From Tillus elongatus (lineage: Eukaryota; Arthropoda; Insecta; Coleoptera; Cleridae): a stretch of 64,000 nt of DNA. The notes beneath the pieces were generated by a model, which had not been told where the DNA came from, did not search any database, and saw only the letters and a list, made by a program, of their open reading frames with translations. Positions 10,796-27,865 of this stretch are shown here, piece by piece. The stretch is taken from assembly GCA_964006375.1 (NCBI GenBank), contig OZ023266.1:20840590-20904589 (forward strand), in the 5' to 3' direction. How positions within the stretch are numbered: the stretch's first letter is position 1; every line of letters begins with the position of its first letter. Made by a program: the position numbers and the translations under genes.

Positions 10796-11224
10796 TCAAA
10801 TTACAAGCAGGAAAGCAAAACATAAGCAGGAAAGCAAAACACCAAATCTATTTTTTGCTAAAGTGCATCTAAAAACATCGCGGCCCGTACCGTCAGTAGC
10901 AAATAAATTGTTAAAATGTTTGTAATTGGATTTGAATATGGCGGTGTAGGCTAAAAGTCCAATGAACGCATTCAACTCTGTCAAGTCTATATCCTCCAGA
11001 AAACTCTGATCTTGCTGTTTTACTCTTTGTTTTATAATTCTTGCATTTGTCCAGAGAACACTTTCATTCAACATTTCATCACTGAATAGCTGGCTCCATA
11101 ACACTATTGGAGACATATTTTGAAATATATAAACTATTTTAGCGCAAGGTAAATGCAAAACTGTGTATTTGTGAAAACTAGAGTTGACGTGGCCGAGCAT
11201 TTCGTCAAAACACAAATCGCTCAA
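10796..11224 (-). pseudogene. piggyBac-type transposase, N-terminal part
   Basis: Minus-strand frame of about 142 codons from ATG. It shows the piggyBac N-terminal transposase block: PIVLWSQLFSDEMLNESVLW, LTELNAFIGLLAYTAIFKSN, LFATDGTGRDVFRCTLAKNR and FGVLLSCLCF. Homology ends at 10835 where repeat DNA begins. The missing continuation is the relic at 8134-9243 on the same strand. It lies between two inverted R1/R2 composite arms (10110-10775 and 11457-12110). Truncated. Confidence 0.85.
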
Positions 11225-11456
11225 ATTTTAATGAATTTGTTTCTTAATTTTGCCGCTTACTTAATTTATATAAACATCTAAAAATTTAATCTGGCCTAGG
11301 ATATTTGTTCTAGGGGACTTAGTTTGTGCTTATTTAAAGAACACTTACTCTACGAAAATTCGCTAAAATATTATACATCAAAATGGTCTTGGTAGCCTAT
11401 CCTAGCGGTTCGATTAGCCAAAGACCCGGGAAATGTTAAGATCAACATAATAATAT

Positions 11457-12110
11457 CTCTGGACGCAGCAAGGGCGTTATGGTAGTGAATTTTCATTAAA
11501 ATGTTTTTAATAGGAAATATATTTTTTTTTAAGAAAGCTTGCATCAAATCTGGTTACCAGTATCACCTAAATATAAGCAACAATGTACCATATTTCATCA
11601 AAATAACTTTATTGTTTGACAATATACAAAAATATTCCGAAAATAAACCTATAATGTGCCCAAAAACTGGTTTCCTGGCCAACGAACCTTAGATTAATTA
11701 AGCTATCAAAAGAAACATTTTATAAAAAATAGCTACCATAACGCAGTTGCTGAGTCCCGAATTTATTTTCTTACAACCATGCATTATCTTTCGATGGAAA
11801 ATGCAAAAATTGTAATACTATAAGGCGTGTTCGATTAGGAAAAAAATTGCATCAGCAGCGACTTATGGGCCACCTGTGATTGTAAAAATAATTTTGTAAG
11901 ATGCAGATCCAGACATCGTATTATTAACATATAAAATTTTTTATCATATCTTGTATAATAATGGATATTTTGAGCTTTACCCTAGAAATGCGTCACCATG
12001 TATATATGAAAACAGATAAAAACTGAAACTAACCCGGATATGGGTTCTATGGGGCCCACTTCGCGCTCATTTAAAGAAATCTTTTTAAAATTCAAAAGTC
12101 ACTAAAATTG
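11457..12110 (-). mobile_element. R1/R2 composite arm (right), mirror of left arm
   Basis: R2 palindrome (CTGGACGCAGCAAGGGCG at 11459 to TTGCTGAGTCCCGA at 11762), then GACTTATGGGCCACC, the shared arm, GCGTCACCATGTATATATG near 12003 and the R1 head segment in reverse (GGATATGGGTTCTATGGGG). Inverted relative to 10110-10775. Confidence 0.7.
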
Positions 12111-13024
12111 TATCCAACTCTATGAGTAAAATTGTGAACGCCAAAAAATAATATGATTGTAAGAAAAAGAGCATGTCTACATTTTTATTACAAATGTCAG
12201 AAAACAAAATACTTATTTACATGTCACTTTGAAAGTAGATCTGACAGTTATCAAAATAATTTGTCAGTTGAATATGACATGTACTGTTGCCGTGGACTAT
12301 CATTATGCACTACTGTATTACCCCTTATAAGAATCTTGTTGTTTTTTTGGAGTACGAAAGCTTATTTTACTGTAAAAAACATTTTTCCATGCCTTAACCT
12401 AAAATGGTTTTCGTTTCATTTGACGTTGTTTCATTATAGCGTCACAGTAGGTTTTAAAATCTAGAAATTATTCTATTTTGTGTGAGTTTTTTCGTTGCAT
12501 ACCTAGAACAAATTGTATTTTCTTTTAATTATAAATAATAATTTTAAGTTAATTCCTATATTTTCTGTGCCCAATGTGTTGAACGGATGCGAAACGGGAG
12601 AAGGAAATTTCACTTAAAGTTAAAATCGCGAAGATAACTTTATTGCAGGCACGAGCACGAGCGTTGTTTCCATTTTTTTTAATATCAATAACATTTATAG
12701 GTAAATTAGCAGATTAGCATATTGTTCGTTTTTTGAAAAAAAAATTCAAAAACATGCTTAGAGGAACCCCTTTATGCATTAACCATCGGACAAATGCTGT
12801 GATCTCAACTCCACAATACAGTTAAGAGACCTAAAGTCAATTTGAGGTTCTGTGCAAGGTAGACATGCTACAATGGAGCTACAAATGCAAACTGTAAAAA
12901 ACTCATCTTGCAGAAGTCCATAGCAAGGAGAAACTACTTACCAACACCTTTTCTCCATAAAAAACTTCCACATTGCACAATTGAAAAAAAAGCCAGATTA
13001 TAAACCTGATTCCTTAAAATTAAA
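12111..13024. other. AT-rich non-coding stretch
   Basis: No credible gene, RNA or known repeat is seen in these ~900 bp. Confidence 0.4.
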
Positions 13025-13530
13025 TAAATAACTGAAACTGCTACCAAAGCATCACATAAAGGGGCTATTTTAAATTAATTTTCTGCAAATAATTTAATAA
13101 AATAAAGAACAACGAAGATTGTAGCTGAAACTTTTTAACTTATTTTACGACATTTACGCTGCATAGCCGTTCATATAAGTTCTCTATCTAGAACATGTCA
13201 ATTTTGACGTTTAGAATCGCAAATTTTTTGACGTTTTAAGAATAAAAACTTAAAAGCTTATAACTTTGTTTTGTTTTAACGTAGAGATTCAAATTTTGGT
13301 TCATGGGTTTATTTTGTTGATATAAACCCTCACACCCAATATGGTTGCTCTAACTTTGTTATCTCCGGAGATATAAAAATTTTCCGAAAGAAAACACAAA
13401 ATTTTTCGGGAAAAACTAGTCCGATTTTCCTGGCTAACGAAGCCACTTGAAAAGGAAGTTACTCACCGAATTTTATCAAAATCGGCGCATTATTATTTGA
13501 GTTAGCGATGTGACACATAAATATATAAAC

Positions 13531-13542
<12 letters not shown>
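13025..13542 (-). mobile_element. R1 repeat copy d, body half
   Basis: R1 body in reverse orientation (AAAGCATCACATAAAGGGG, GACGTTTTAAG, AAACTAGTCCGATTTTCCTGG, GAGTTAGCGATGTGACAC) running up to a TA tract. The head half expected beyond the tract is absent here but occurs at 14793-15040 in the same orientation, which suggests that one copy was split at its TA tract. Confidence 0.7.

Positions 13543-13621
<79 letters not shown>
13543..13621. repeat. (TA)n microsatellite
   Basis: 79 bp of TA at the end of the R1 body half. Confidence 0.97.
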
Positions 13622-15040
<1,419 letters not shown>

Positions 15041-15835
15041 AAAAAAAGGTAGTACTAAAATTGTACTGTTTGGAATTCATCATCATGCGCTTTTCCAATT
15101 ATCTACAGCTGAAATACATATCAACTAGAACAGTAAACTGTTCAATTTCATTTCTGTATATCAAGGTAACTTTTCAAAATATTTTTGGTAATATTTGAAT
15201 TCTGAACATCAGGACCTGAACAGTGAATATCAGTCACAGATGATGTGACTGAAGCTAGTCTGTGACCCGCTTAAACGAGTTTTCTGATGAATTATCAAAT
15301 GCAATTAATTTCCAAAAGCCATCCAGTGAATAAACCGGTCCGACAGCGCACCATCATCTGGAGTATAACTGCATTTGAATGTTTGCAATTTCTAATCTAT
15401 TGTGAACAGGACAAATTCTCCACGGTAATTGATAATATGTTATGGATATTAGGTTGTTTAGTATGCATGGATGTCGCTCTATAATAATATGATTTAGATG
15501 CTGGTCAATAGATGGTTGCTGAGGATTCTGGGAGGAAATTGTGGTCTAGCGAATAAATAACCAATCATTATTAAATGTACGACCTCCTTTGACAGAGGTC
15601 ATCATTGCCTTTCTCAACCTGACGATAAATTATTAGAATGCGATATATAACAGAACTAGAAAACATTCCTAGTAGATTGGTGGAAGTAGCAGACAGTATG
15701 TGTACACAACAATCAGAGAAATTATGAAAAGTAATATTAATAATATTTTTTTGCTATAAAAATGTTATGTTGATATGTCAAAATTATAGCTGCATGAAAT
15801 TTTATATTGTGGATATAAATAATATCGACTGTTGT
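15041..15835. other. non-coding stretch, nothing recognised
   Basis: AT-rich with the short palindrome GACCTCCTTTGACAGAGGTC near 15579. No gene or known repeat is recognised. Confidence 0.4.
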
Positions 15836-16215
15836 AAGGCTAGATGCACTCTCGCAACAATTAGAACCGTAGAACGGTTTCGCTCTCATTAGAGCTCTTC
15901 AGTACGGCATACTTATTGTAGAAAAAATACACCTAAAGTAATACGGCTATAGTATAGCCAGCCTTTCAACACCTAAGTAGAAATGGGCCAGGGCTGACAA
16001 TTTTCCAAGTTGCTAGTTAGTTGTATACAGTTTCTATTTTTTAACACTTTGTGTTATTTGGAGCGGGCGTCACTCACTTAGTGTTGAAAGGCTGGCTATA
16101 CTATAGCCGTATTACTTTAGGTGTATTTTTGCTACAATTAGTATGCCGTACTGAAGAGCTCCAATGATAGCGGAACCGGTGTACGATTCTAATTGTTGCG
16201 AGAATGTATCTAGCC
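15836..16215. mobile_element. palindromic retroelement-end unit with hammerhead-like motifs (copy 1)
   Basis: Two ~133-bp arms in inverted orientation (15836-15968 and 16083-16215) around a 114-bp spacer. Each arm carries the same module: CTGAAGA, a 5-bp helix (GCTCT/AGAGC), GAAAC, an ACCG/CGGT helix, and flanking CAATTAG/CTAATTG that can pair. The left (minus-strand) module keeps the core CTGAAGA...GAAA (15896-15902 and 15878-15881 on the plus strand). The right one is decayed (GGAA in place of GAAA near 16172). The layout resembles hammerhead ribozymes known from Penelope-like elements. Confidence 0.55.
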
Positions 16216-16400
16216 TTACGTACTTTGTTCCCTATATTGGGGTAGAAATGGGCCAGTGCTAACAATTTTTCAAATTGTTAGTTATTTGTATACAGCCTCT
16301 ATTTTTTTAACACTTTGTGTTATTTGGAGCTGGCGTGACAACATACTACTTGGTTCCGCAACTAGGTGGCGGCACGTCCACCACTCACTTAGTATCGACT
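16216..16400 (+). repeat. downstream segment of the hammerhead-like unit
   Basis: Contains GTAGAAATGGGCCAG, a CTAACAATTTTTCAAATTGTTAG hairpin (16259 onward), TAACACTTTGTGTTATTTGG and GGTGGCGGCACG. The same block follows the unit at 42572-42732, and a third piece is at 34258-34425. Confidence 0.65.
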
Positions 16401-16435
16401 GATCAGATTGCAATGCAGAAGGTTGGAGACATGTG

Positions 16436-16520
16436 AGTCGAAACTACACTTGGAGAACCCAAATCACCACAACACATCTTTTAAAGACCGGACGATTGTT
16501 TCACTAACAAAATTTAGCAT
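16436..16520 (-). mobile_element. Penelope-like element 3' end
   Basis: In reverse it reads CTGATGATGCTAAATTTTGT...GAAACAATCG, then GATGTGTTGTGGTGATTTGG and GTTCTCCAAGTG. The block GTGTTGTGGTGATTTGGGTT is shared with 33000-33030, which lies 3' of a Penelope-like ORF, supporting this assignment. Confidence 0.45.
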
Positions 16521-16584
16521 CATCAGAAGATAAAAAATTTCTAACTTACTTAAAAGACCGATAACCCAGAGAGAGAAAAATTGG

Positions 16585-17228
16585 TTAATGAGAAGACCGC
16601 GACTTTTAAATTTTAAAAAGATCTCTTTAAGTGAGCGCGAACTAGGCCCCCCAGAATCCATATCCGGGTTTAGTTTCAGTTTTTATCTGATTACATATAT
16701 ACAGGGCGACGCATTTCTACGGTAAAGCTCAATATAATTGTTATTATACAAGATACAAGAAAAAATTGTATACCTAAATTATTGTATGTCTTCAGGTGCA
16801 TCTTATAAAAATATTTTGGCAATGACAGGCTGGCCCCTAAGTCGTTGGTGACACCTACAATTTTTTCGAACATCCTTATATTATTGCATTTTTTGCATTT
16901 TTTAATGAAATATGATACATGTTTGAAAGAAAAGTGCATTTTGGTAGCGAATTTTCATTGAAAGCTTCAAACTTCAATAACTCTATTTGCTATTAACCTA
17001 AGGTTTGCTGGCTAGGAAACCAGTTTCGCGGAAATATTTTAAGCTTATTTTCGGAAAATTTTTGTACATTTTCAAACAATTTGTGATTTTGATAAAATAT
17101 GGTACACTGTTTCTACTATTTAGGTTATACCGGTAACCAGATTGAGCCTGCTTGCATTAGGGAGACAGATTTGCTACTAAAGGCATTTTTATGAAAATTC
17201 AGTTTCATAACGCACTTGCTGCGTCCAG
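16585..17228 (+). mobile_element. R1/R2 composite, no TA tract
   Basis: R1 head (TTAATGAGAAGACCGCGACT to ATCCATATCCGGG) joined directly to CATATATACAGGGCGACGC at about 16693, the shared arm, a decayed GGCTGGCCCCTAAGTCG and an R2 palindrome ending TTGCTGCGTCCAGAC. Same layout as 10110-10775. Confidence 0.7.
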
Positions 17229-17367
17229 ACTTTTAATTTATATATGTTGACTTGTCAGCTTAGTTCTTTACTGATGTGTATTACTTGATTTATAAATAAT
17301 GTTTTATTTGTCCTAACTTGATTTAACAGCAGTATACCTCTGTAATTTTTGGACCCATTTGAATAAT

Positions 17368-18773
<1,406 letters not shown>

Positions 18774-18885
18774 GTTTTGCCTTGTTACTGGTAAGATGTT
18801 TCCAAATAATAAACTTCAAGCAGTTGTTTTTTGATAATCATATTTTCTTAACTAACCATTAGCTTTTTTTGAGTAATGTTTCTTC

Positions 18886-18889
<4 letters not shown>

Positions 18890-18981
<92 letters not shown>
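18890..18981. repeat. (TA)n microsatellite
   Basis: 92 bp of TA about 110 bp beyond the end of R1 copy g; no R1 head adjoins it. Confidence 0.97.
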
Positions 18982-18982
<1 letters not shown>

Positions 18983-19904
18983 GATTATCCCAGAATCTCT
19001 TAAAATAACAACCGTTCCTGTGACCCTGTAGTCAAAAAAGTGTTAATCGCAACATGCAAACTTCGACAGAACAAAGCTCTCCACTCCCAACTCCCTCACT
19101 GTGTGTGTTTATGCACGGATGGTTGGTTCATTGAATAAACATTAATCCGGCTCGAGGACTGCACAACTTGCCGCATGTAATTGGGGAAAATCCATCGAGT
19201 TTTAATTAACAGTTGCCTCAAAGAACTAAAAGGAACCCTTTTGCTGGGCGCATTATTCAAATTCGGGATTGTGAAGTGTGTACGGATGTCTGCGTGGGCG
19301 ACCTAGGCCCTTCACGAGCCTACTCGACAAACCGCGCTGATAATTCCGCCTCTAATTCATAATAATTACTCCCAGTGACACCGCTGATGTTCCCATTATA
19401 ACTTTTTAATTGAGTATTTAGGAATTCCTACAATGAAAATAAATATAGAAATCCAGAGACGATATACATCTTCTTAAGTTAAATCTTAGACGTTCTGATT
19501 TTAAAGAAGATACACCCGTTTGGGATTATTTATTTTCTTCAAAGGACCTTATATATATTTTTTTCATTGGCAACTGCTTAATATTTACGTAGTATGAATC
19601 TGCTTAGGTTTTGAACGTTATGAACGTTATAAGTGTGTTTTATAAGTATCTTTGTTTTGTATTATTTAAGGAAAAATTTTCCTTAATTGTTATGCTTATT
19701 GTGTGTGCTATTGTCGTTCTTATTGTTAATTTTTTGACGTACATGAACATCCCTGTGTCATTCAGGTGACATTGGCCTGTTTCATTGTTAATATATACAT
19801 TATTATACATTATTATTATATTAGGAGATTAGGAGCTACAAACTCTAACGCAGAAAACGCATCATGATAGCGAATTAAAAAATAATAATTTTCGATTAAA
19901 ATTT
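18982..19904. other. apparently single-copy non-coding region
   Basis: Nearly 1 kb without R1/R2 words. The first ~400 bp have balanced base composition (for example AATCCGGCTCGAGGACTGCA near 19145) unlike the surrounding AT-rich DNA. No reading frame of note. Could be conserved non-coding host DNA. Confidence 0.35.
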
Positions 19905-20555
19905 TATTTGTTTCTTAATTTACTTTATTTGTGTAATTGATTACAACCCAGCAGAAATAATCCAAGCAATGAGGTTGTTAGCTAATAGCTATAGAAAAGT
20001 AATACATACAGGTGTTTCAAAAATGATGGTCTATATGTTACAAGTACACATTCAGCACAAAAAAATAGGACTATTTTTTTATATAGACATGGGTCCGCAA
20101 ATGATTAGTTTTTTAAATACAGCGTGTTAAAGTTATATCTTTTTGTCAGTTTTTTACGGATAAGTCCGAGTCAAATTAAAATTTTGACGTGAAAATTGGC
20201 ATGTGGAGGTTTTCGAGGGCAAGAAATTTAAATATGTTATTGTTAATAACACTGCTGGCAGAGAGCACCACCTGTAAGACATGGCTTGCATTCAATTGGC
20301 TATAATTTTTTGACACCCAGTAATATCGACCTACTGTATAGCTACATTTCAGCCCTTATCAATTATAAGCAAAAAATGTATATTTGATCCAAATCTCTCA
20401 GATACACCATTTTCGAGATATTTCAATTTTTGTATGTCGATTTCGCTCAAAAATCAATTCTGCGACAAATCATAGGAATACATTTTTTACCTTTTAATTG
20501 CTATCAGTATGCATAAACTTAATTTTCTTATTCTCTAGTTAAAAAGATAAAAACT

Positions 20556-21966
<1,411 letters not shown>

Positions 21967-22306
21967 TGAAAAGCCATGATAACAAACTTTGAACAAACCA
22001 TTTAACAAAGTGGTTTCCATCGTTACAGGACTTGACTTTTGCGTTTTTGTCGTGACATAACTACATTTGACTTTTACGTTTGAGACTACTAACCATTTTT
22101 AAGTAATTAATTGTATTGTCCGTAATTTTTCTAATTAAATATGGAAGTCTTTACCAACAATGAACCAGCAGACATGCATGTTATGTATTCACGGGCGTTT
22201 GGTAACTGTTATGAGGCGAAACGACTGTATGAAGAAGCCTTCCCAAATCGGAGAATTCCAGACAGAAGGATGTTTCAACGGATTGACATCCGTCTGCGAG
22301 AAATAG

Positions 22307-22367
22307 GTACATACTTACATTATCTAATACATCGATCTGTCTCTTTCGAATATATATTTTTTACCAG
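22307..22367 (+). other. putative intron 1 of element 1 transposase
   Basis: 61 bp starting GTACATAC and ending in a pyrimidine-rich stretch plus TTACCAG. It lies between the DUF4817-like HTH and the second HTH. The related relic at 48653 reads straight through at the equivalent point. Confidence 0.5.
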
Positions 22368-23266
22368 GTGCCCTTAATAGAGTTAATGCTGAGACAGACC
22401 ACGAAGTGCACGAAATCCTCAGTTTGAAGAGGCTGTTCTGGATGAAATTGAGCAAAATCCAAAAATAGGTACCAGGGAAATAGCCAATCTTCTGAGATCA
22501 TCCAACGCAACGATATGGCGAGTTCTTCGCGAGGAACAATTGCGTCCATATCACATCCAACATGTGCAGGCACTATCGCCTGAAAGATATGTTATACCTC
22601 GCTTACAATTTTGCCAATGGTTTCTTCAAAATAATAATGGAGAGAACTTGTTGAATTGGGTATTGTTTTCTGACGAGTCTAGATTTAGGCGCGACGGGAT
22701 CGTCAATTTTCCTAACAGCTATATTTGGGCTGACGAAAATCCCCACGCAGTTTTCAAAAGGCATCATCAACAGCAATTCTCCTTAAATTTATGGGCTGGA
22801 ATTGTAGGGTGTAATTTGATAGGACCAATTTTTTTACCTCACATACTTAATGCTACAACTTATCTTGAATTCCTGCAAAACCAACTAAATGGGTTATTAG
22901 AAAATGCACCTCTTGACATAAGACATAACCTGTGGTTTATACATCACGGAGGCCACCCACATGTCGCCCTAAATGTCAGCAATACTTTTGGACGCAGATG
23001 GATCGGACGCGGTGGACCTCAGCCATGGCCGGCTCGATCCCCTATTTTTAATCCTATGGACTTTTATTTATGAGGGCACCTCAAAAGAATTGTTTGTGAA
23101 GCAAATGATGAAAATGTTGGTGATCTGCAGCAAACAATTGTACTTGGATGCGAACAAATTAGAAATACACCAGAAATATTTCACAGAGTACGACGTTGTA
23201 TGCTCCGCAGAATACGAAAGTGTATTGAAGTGGAGGGTGGCCATTTTGAACATTTATTGCAGTCAG

Positions 23267-23323
23267 GTATCATAAAATGTTATAAACTTTTTTATTTGTT
23301 GTATTTGTTGTTAAAATTTGCAG
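23267..23323 (+). other. putative intron 2 of element 1 transposase
   Basis: 57 bp, CAG|GTATCATAA to TTAAAATTTGCAG|ACAAC. It lies just after the usual C-terminal FEHLL. Splicing would add about 20 residues, reading into the right inverted arm. Confidence 0.4.
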
Positions 23324-23895
23324 ACAACACAATTAATTACTTGAGAAAAAATAGTTTTTGTGCGACATCGACATACAACAATTGAAATATCTCGAAAATG
23401 GTGTGTCTGAGAGATTTGGATCAAATATACATTTTTTATAATTGATTAGAGCTGCAATGTAGCTATACAGTAGGTTGATATTACTGGGTGTCAAAAAATT
23501 ATAGCCAATTGAATGCAAGCATAGTCTTACAGGTGGCGCCCTCTACCAGCAGTGTTATTAACAATAACATATTTAAATTTCTTGCCCTCAAGAACCCCCG
23601 AATGCCAACTTTCACGCCAAAATTTTATTTTGACTCAGACTTATTCGTGAAACACTGACAAAAACAAATAACTTTAACACGCTGTATTTAAAAAACTAAA
23701 CATTTGCGTACCCATGTTGATATGAATAGTCTTATTTTTTTTGTGCTGAATGTGCACCTGTAACATAGACCATCATTTTTGAAACTCCCTGTATGTATAA
23801 CTTTTCTATAGCTATTAGCTAACACCTTCATTGTTTGGATTATTTCTGCTGGGTTGTAATCAATTACACAAATAAAGTAAATTAACAAACACAAG

Positions 23896-25482
23896 GAGAA
23901 GTCACATGGTTTAGGCCGAGGATCTATAAAGTAACAAACATTTATTAGCCAAAGAACAAGAAAGTCAACAATTGCATGGTGGAAAGAAGATTATCGTTAC
24001 TAAGGCACGGAAAAAATGCAATTTGCATTTTCTTGCACTTTTTGAGTTTTTTCGTAGAAATTCCATGTTTGTCAATCAAGCAGAAAGTTGTGCATTTGTC
24101 TCACAAATGTTCAAAGTATGTCAAACACAAAGGAGATAAAGCTATATTGTCTGGTTTATTATAATCCCTTAGACCTGAAAATATAAAGACGGCCAGTGCA
24201 GTTCCTGAAACATAACGTTGGGAGAGTCGGCTGACGAAATTCGTAGAATAATAGACGATGAGATATAGCGCATTATATTATATAACCGGAATCGGGAAAA
24301 ACCCAGATGTTGAAATTACCATAATTCGAGGCACAAATAATGAAGATTGAGTTTCAAATGCCAAAATGACCGAGAGTTTACTAAATATTATTTAGTACCG
24401 CTCAGTTCATCTTAGCAAGAGCGCTAAAAATTCGGTGCGCAACATATTTTTGGAAGTGTTGAAAGTGAACAAAAGTGTTATCAATTAAAATGCCTGAAAC
24501 AAAATTTAATACTTTAATTGTGGATAAAGAAGTACCGAGAATTTGCACGGGATAGAGAACAAGTTTTTTGTACTGTGGGTTCAAAAATTGTAAGTACTTG
24601 TTTTTTTAACACATATGTTTTTTTATTTACTTAAAAGTGTATCTATAAAATTTATATATCAAAAATAAAATTTGCTAGTTACACCGACAACCAGATTTTA
24701 ATTTTCACAAAAAAAGTGTCAAACAAATTTTGGACCAGAGTTAACACATCTTTCATTTATAAAGATTTTCAACAAAGAAATATAACATTTTTGTTGCTTT
24801 TTTTTGGTCACTACAGATTAATGCAGACAAAAAGTTTACTTTGGATCAGCATCATCACAGTAAGTATCCACTTTGATTACCATTTGATTTTCTCAGGCGT
24901 AATATCATGGTCTTTCGCTAGTTGAGTAACCATCGAAACATCAGAAAAGACCACTACAAAATCTTTGTTTAAAAGCGTACAATATTGGCATAAATTCTAA
25001 ATTTTTAACTCAATAATTAGCGGGTTGTGATTTAGATAATTAAGGTGGGGAGCTGAACTTAAAAGGGGGTTGAGGTGTTTCAATTTATGATAATAGTTTA
25101 CCGTAATATTCTGTCTCTATGTTTATCTGATTCAGCAACATTTCTCTAGGTTAATATTTGATATTAGTTACGGTATATTAGGCGTGAAATTAGGTAGGAT
25201 ATCGCTACGTTAATGTTCTGCCCTAATTATAATCTGGATTGTTTGTCTATTATGTAGTTATTGGGTGCGTGCTTATTTAGCTGTAACACGCATTGCTTAG
25301 TTGATTTAGTATATTGAGAGATAAACAGACGATACAAGGATCATTTTTATATCGTTCTAACCAATTAAAGTACTAATTAATTGTTTACAATGATGCCGCA
25401 AACGTTAGTCATTGTCTACTTAATAAATTATGATATTTGACGCACTTATACATATAAATGCTAGGCGCCTTATGAGAAGAAC

Positions 25483-25485
<3 letters not shown>
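23896..25485. other. AT-rich non-coding stretch
   Basis: No family or credible gene is recognised. A few short chance frames (below 70 codons) occur. Confidence 0.4.

Positions 25486-25557
<72 letters not shown>
25486..25557. repeat. (TA)n microsatellite
   Basis: 72 bp of TA in otherwise unrecognised AT-rich DNA; no R1 flank. Confidence 0.97.
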
Positions 25558-25560
<3 letters not shown>

Positions 25561-27591
25561 CTAATTGGCTTGATTATATGTAATTTGTTTTATATTTATT
25601 TAATGTTTTTTTTATATTTTTTATATTAAAATGATATTTAAAATGATAATGATATTTATGTTATAGATATGATATTGATGTTATATATATTAGAATATAT
25701 TATATTTATATGAGAATGATCAGCCTTTAGATATGAGTGTGTACCTTTTTTGTTGTATTTTACAGTTTGTACTCTTTGTTGTTTGTACAGTTTGTACAGT
25801 TTTTTTTACACCATGTTTTATGGGTGACCCTGCATATTTTGTAATGTAAAATTGTATCTGAATTAAGTGTTTATGACTCTTGGTGTTTGAAATTTAATAT
25901 GTGTGTGTGTTTATCAAATGGCAGCTAGCTTAGTGTTATATGAGTTGCCTACCCTTCTACTATATATTTACGTCAAATAAATTATAATCAAAATATCTTA
26001 TTTACTTACTTTATCTCAGTGGTAGGTTCTGCTAAAATATGGAAAAGGAAAATAGCCTGCAAATATTTTTATTAATCTTATTTTTATCTTATTATGGGTT
26101 TTTGTTTCAAAGAATTATGTTTTTAGCAAATTTTTATAACAACTTTTATTGACAGAGTTTTATAAATTTTAAAGCTCAACGGATCCGTTGTTATAAATTT
26201 TCAATCTTACTATTAGATTACAATGATTAATATAAATAACCGAGTTTTCGACTGCTTTTCAATTGTTTGTTATAATAAATATGGATCCTGACCTGCACTC
26301 CTAACTCCCTCTACATTCTTAAATTTGAATTATGGTAATATAAAAATAAGATTTCTATTTATGCATTAAATCTTATTTTCCCATAAACGCTTTTGATTGA
26401 CGTTTAATCGACAGAAAATATACTGTCTTTTAAACTAAATTGATTGCCTCCTTGAGTTGATTTTGATAAAATAATTAAATCTCAAACCTTGGTTCCTCGC
26501 TGCTGGTGGTGGGTATCCTTTAATATAGGTATTCTTGATATATTTACTGTTTATCTTGTAATTTGTTACGTTAAAAAACTTGATATAACCTCTGTTATTT
26601 ATTTCAGTTAGACAATGGATCTTCTTTACACAATATATACTTTAAAATATTTATATTTAAATGGGAAGCAATAATGACGCTCTCTGGCATCTGAATTTCA
26701 TTTTACAACCAACAATAAATCATAACAAAAGCGGAAATGTTGCCCAAATTCATCTAATATTTGATATTAAGGCATTCTTTCTTGACATTAATTAATACAT
26801 ATGTTGTCATCTGTCCTTCCGGTAAGTTTAAAACATCCTTCTTCTTAAAAATGACATTTGGCCTAACCTTACTTTTTTTAACCTAATTATAGTCAATAAC
26901 ACATTTATAAATTCATTAAGTTCATATGCTGCAATCTTAATTTAAAAGTTCCACAACACAAACACTGTCTTTGGTAAACTTTAGTTCATTGTTCACATAA
27001 ATAAAATAATAAATTTACATCTAAATACATCATACAACGGGTTTGTTTTGTTCATTATCTTTAGGTAATTGATTTTTTTATAACATAATTCTTTGGTATT
27101 TATTTCGTGCTTAAGAGTTTAATCTATTTGCAGATAGGTTTTTGGCTCTTTTAATTTCATTTAAACTGAAATGCTTTCTAAATTTGCTAGTTATAAATTA
27201 TAAAATTTAATTAATGATCATTTCAACAAATTATGGCATTATATCTTTCATTGCTTATCCAAATAACACTGACTAACAATAAAAGTGTGTTTGTATATTA
27301 ATGTTATTATTTTGTTTTCTGTTTTAGTGTACAGTAAAATATGTCGAACGATGTGGATATGTATACAATATACAGATAACCCATATGCATTACGTGTTAA
27401 CCGTAAGTATTTTACTTACTACTGACCAGTGGTACTACTACTACCCCCCATTACTAATCTGATTCCCCAATTTTGTAGATCTGACTCTAAATTATTTAAT
27501 CAATAATCGAAACTTAGCTTTGTCATACGAGTTTCCGTCAGGGTTTTCATTTTTGTTTTTATAACTTTATATGGCCTTTGCAATTCTCAGC

Positions 27592-27594
<3 letters not shown>
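25558..27594. other. very AT-rich non-coding stretch
   Basis: Two kilobases without a recognisable gene or repeat. Confidence 0.4.

Positions 27595-27687
<93 letters not shown>
27595..27687. repeat. (TA)n microsatellite
   Basis: 93 bp of TA ending in TATATACAGGTGAG, so a mariner-type CAG-start sequence may abut it. Confidence 0.95.
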
Positions 27688-27690
<3 letters not shown>

Positions 27691-27865
27691 GTGAGTTTTT
27701 TCGATAGATAGTGGAGGGATCTCGGAAACTATAAGAGATACAAAGTTAGTCAAATTGAACAACAATTGCAGAATTTAGAGCTAAGTTCAAATTTTCCGAT
27801 TTAGAGAATACTGAGTAATTCTGCAGATAATAATATCTCAATTCGTCTTAAAGTTATTGTGGCTA

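Larger units (their letters stand above)
22141..23385 (+). pseudogene. DD41D-like transposase relic with two apparent introns
   Basis: Starts ATG with the N-terminal HTH (NEPADMHVMYSRAFGNC, then RRIPDRRMFQRIDIRL). A GT...AG interval (22307-22367, 61 bp, GTACAT...TTTTTTACCAG) follows. Then comes a frameshift near 22400, the second HTH (NPKIGTREIANLLRSSNATI), LFSDESRFRRDG (first Asp kept), FIHHGGHPH where QQDGAPPH is expected (second Asp changed to His), RWIGRGGPQPWPARSP and NPMDFYL followed by TGA in place of the Trp. Four residues are missing between positions two and three, giving 37 instead of 41. After GGHFEHLLQS a second GT...AG interval (23267-23323, 57 bp) restores a short C-terminal tail to a stop at 23385. 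Dead copy. Intron calls rest on splice signals and frame only. Confidence 0.82.
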
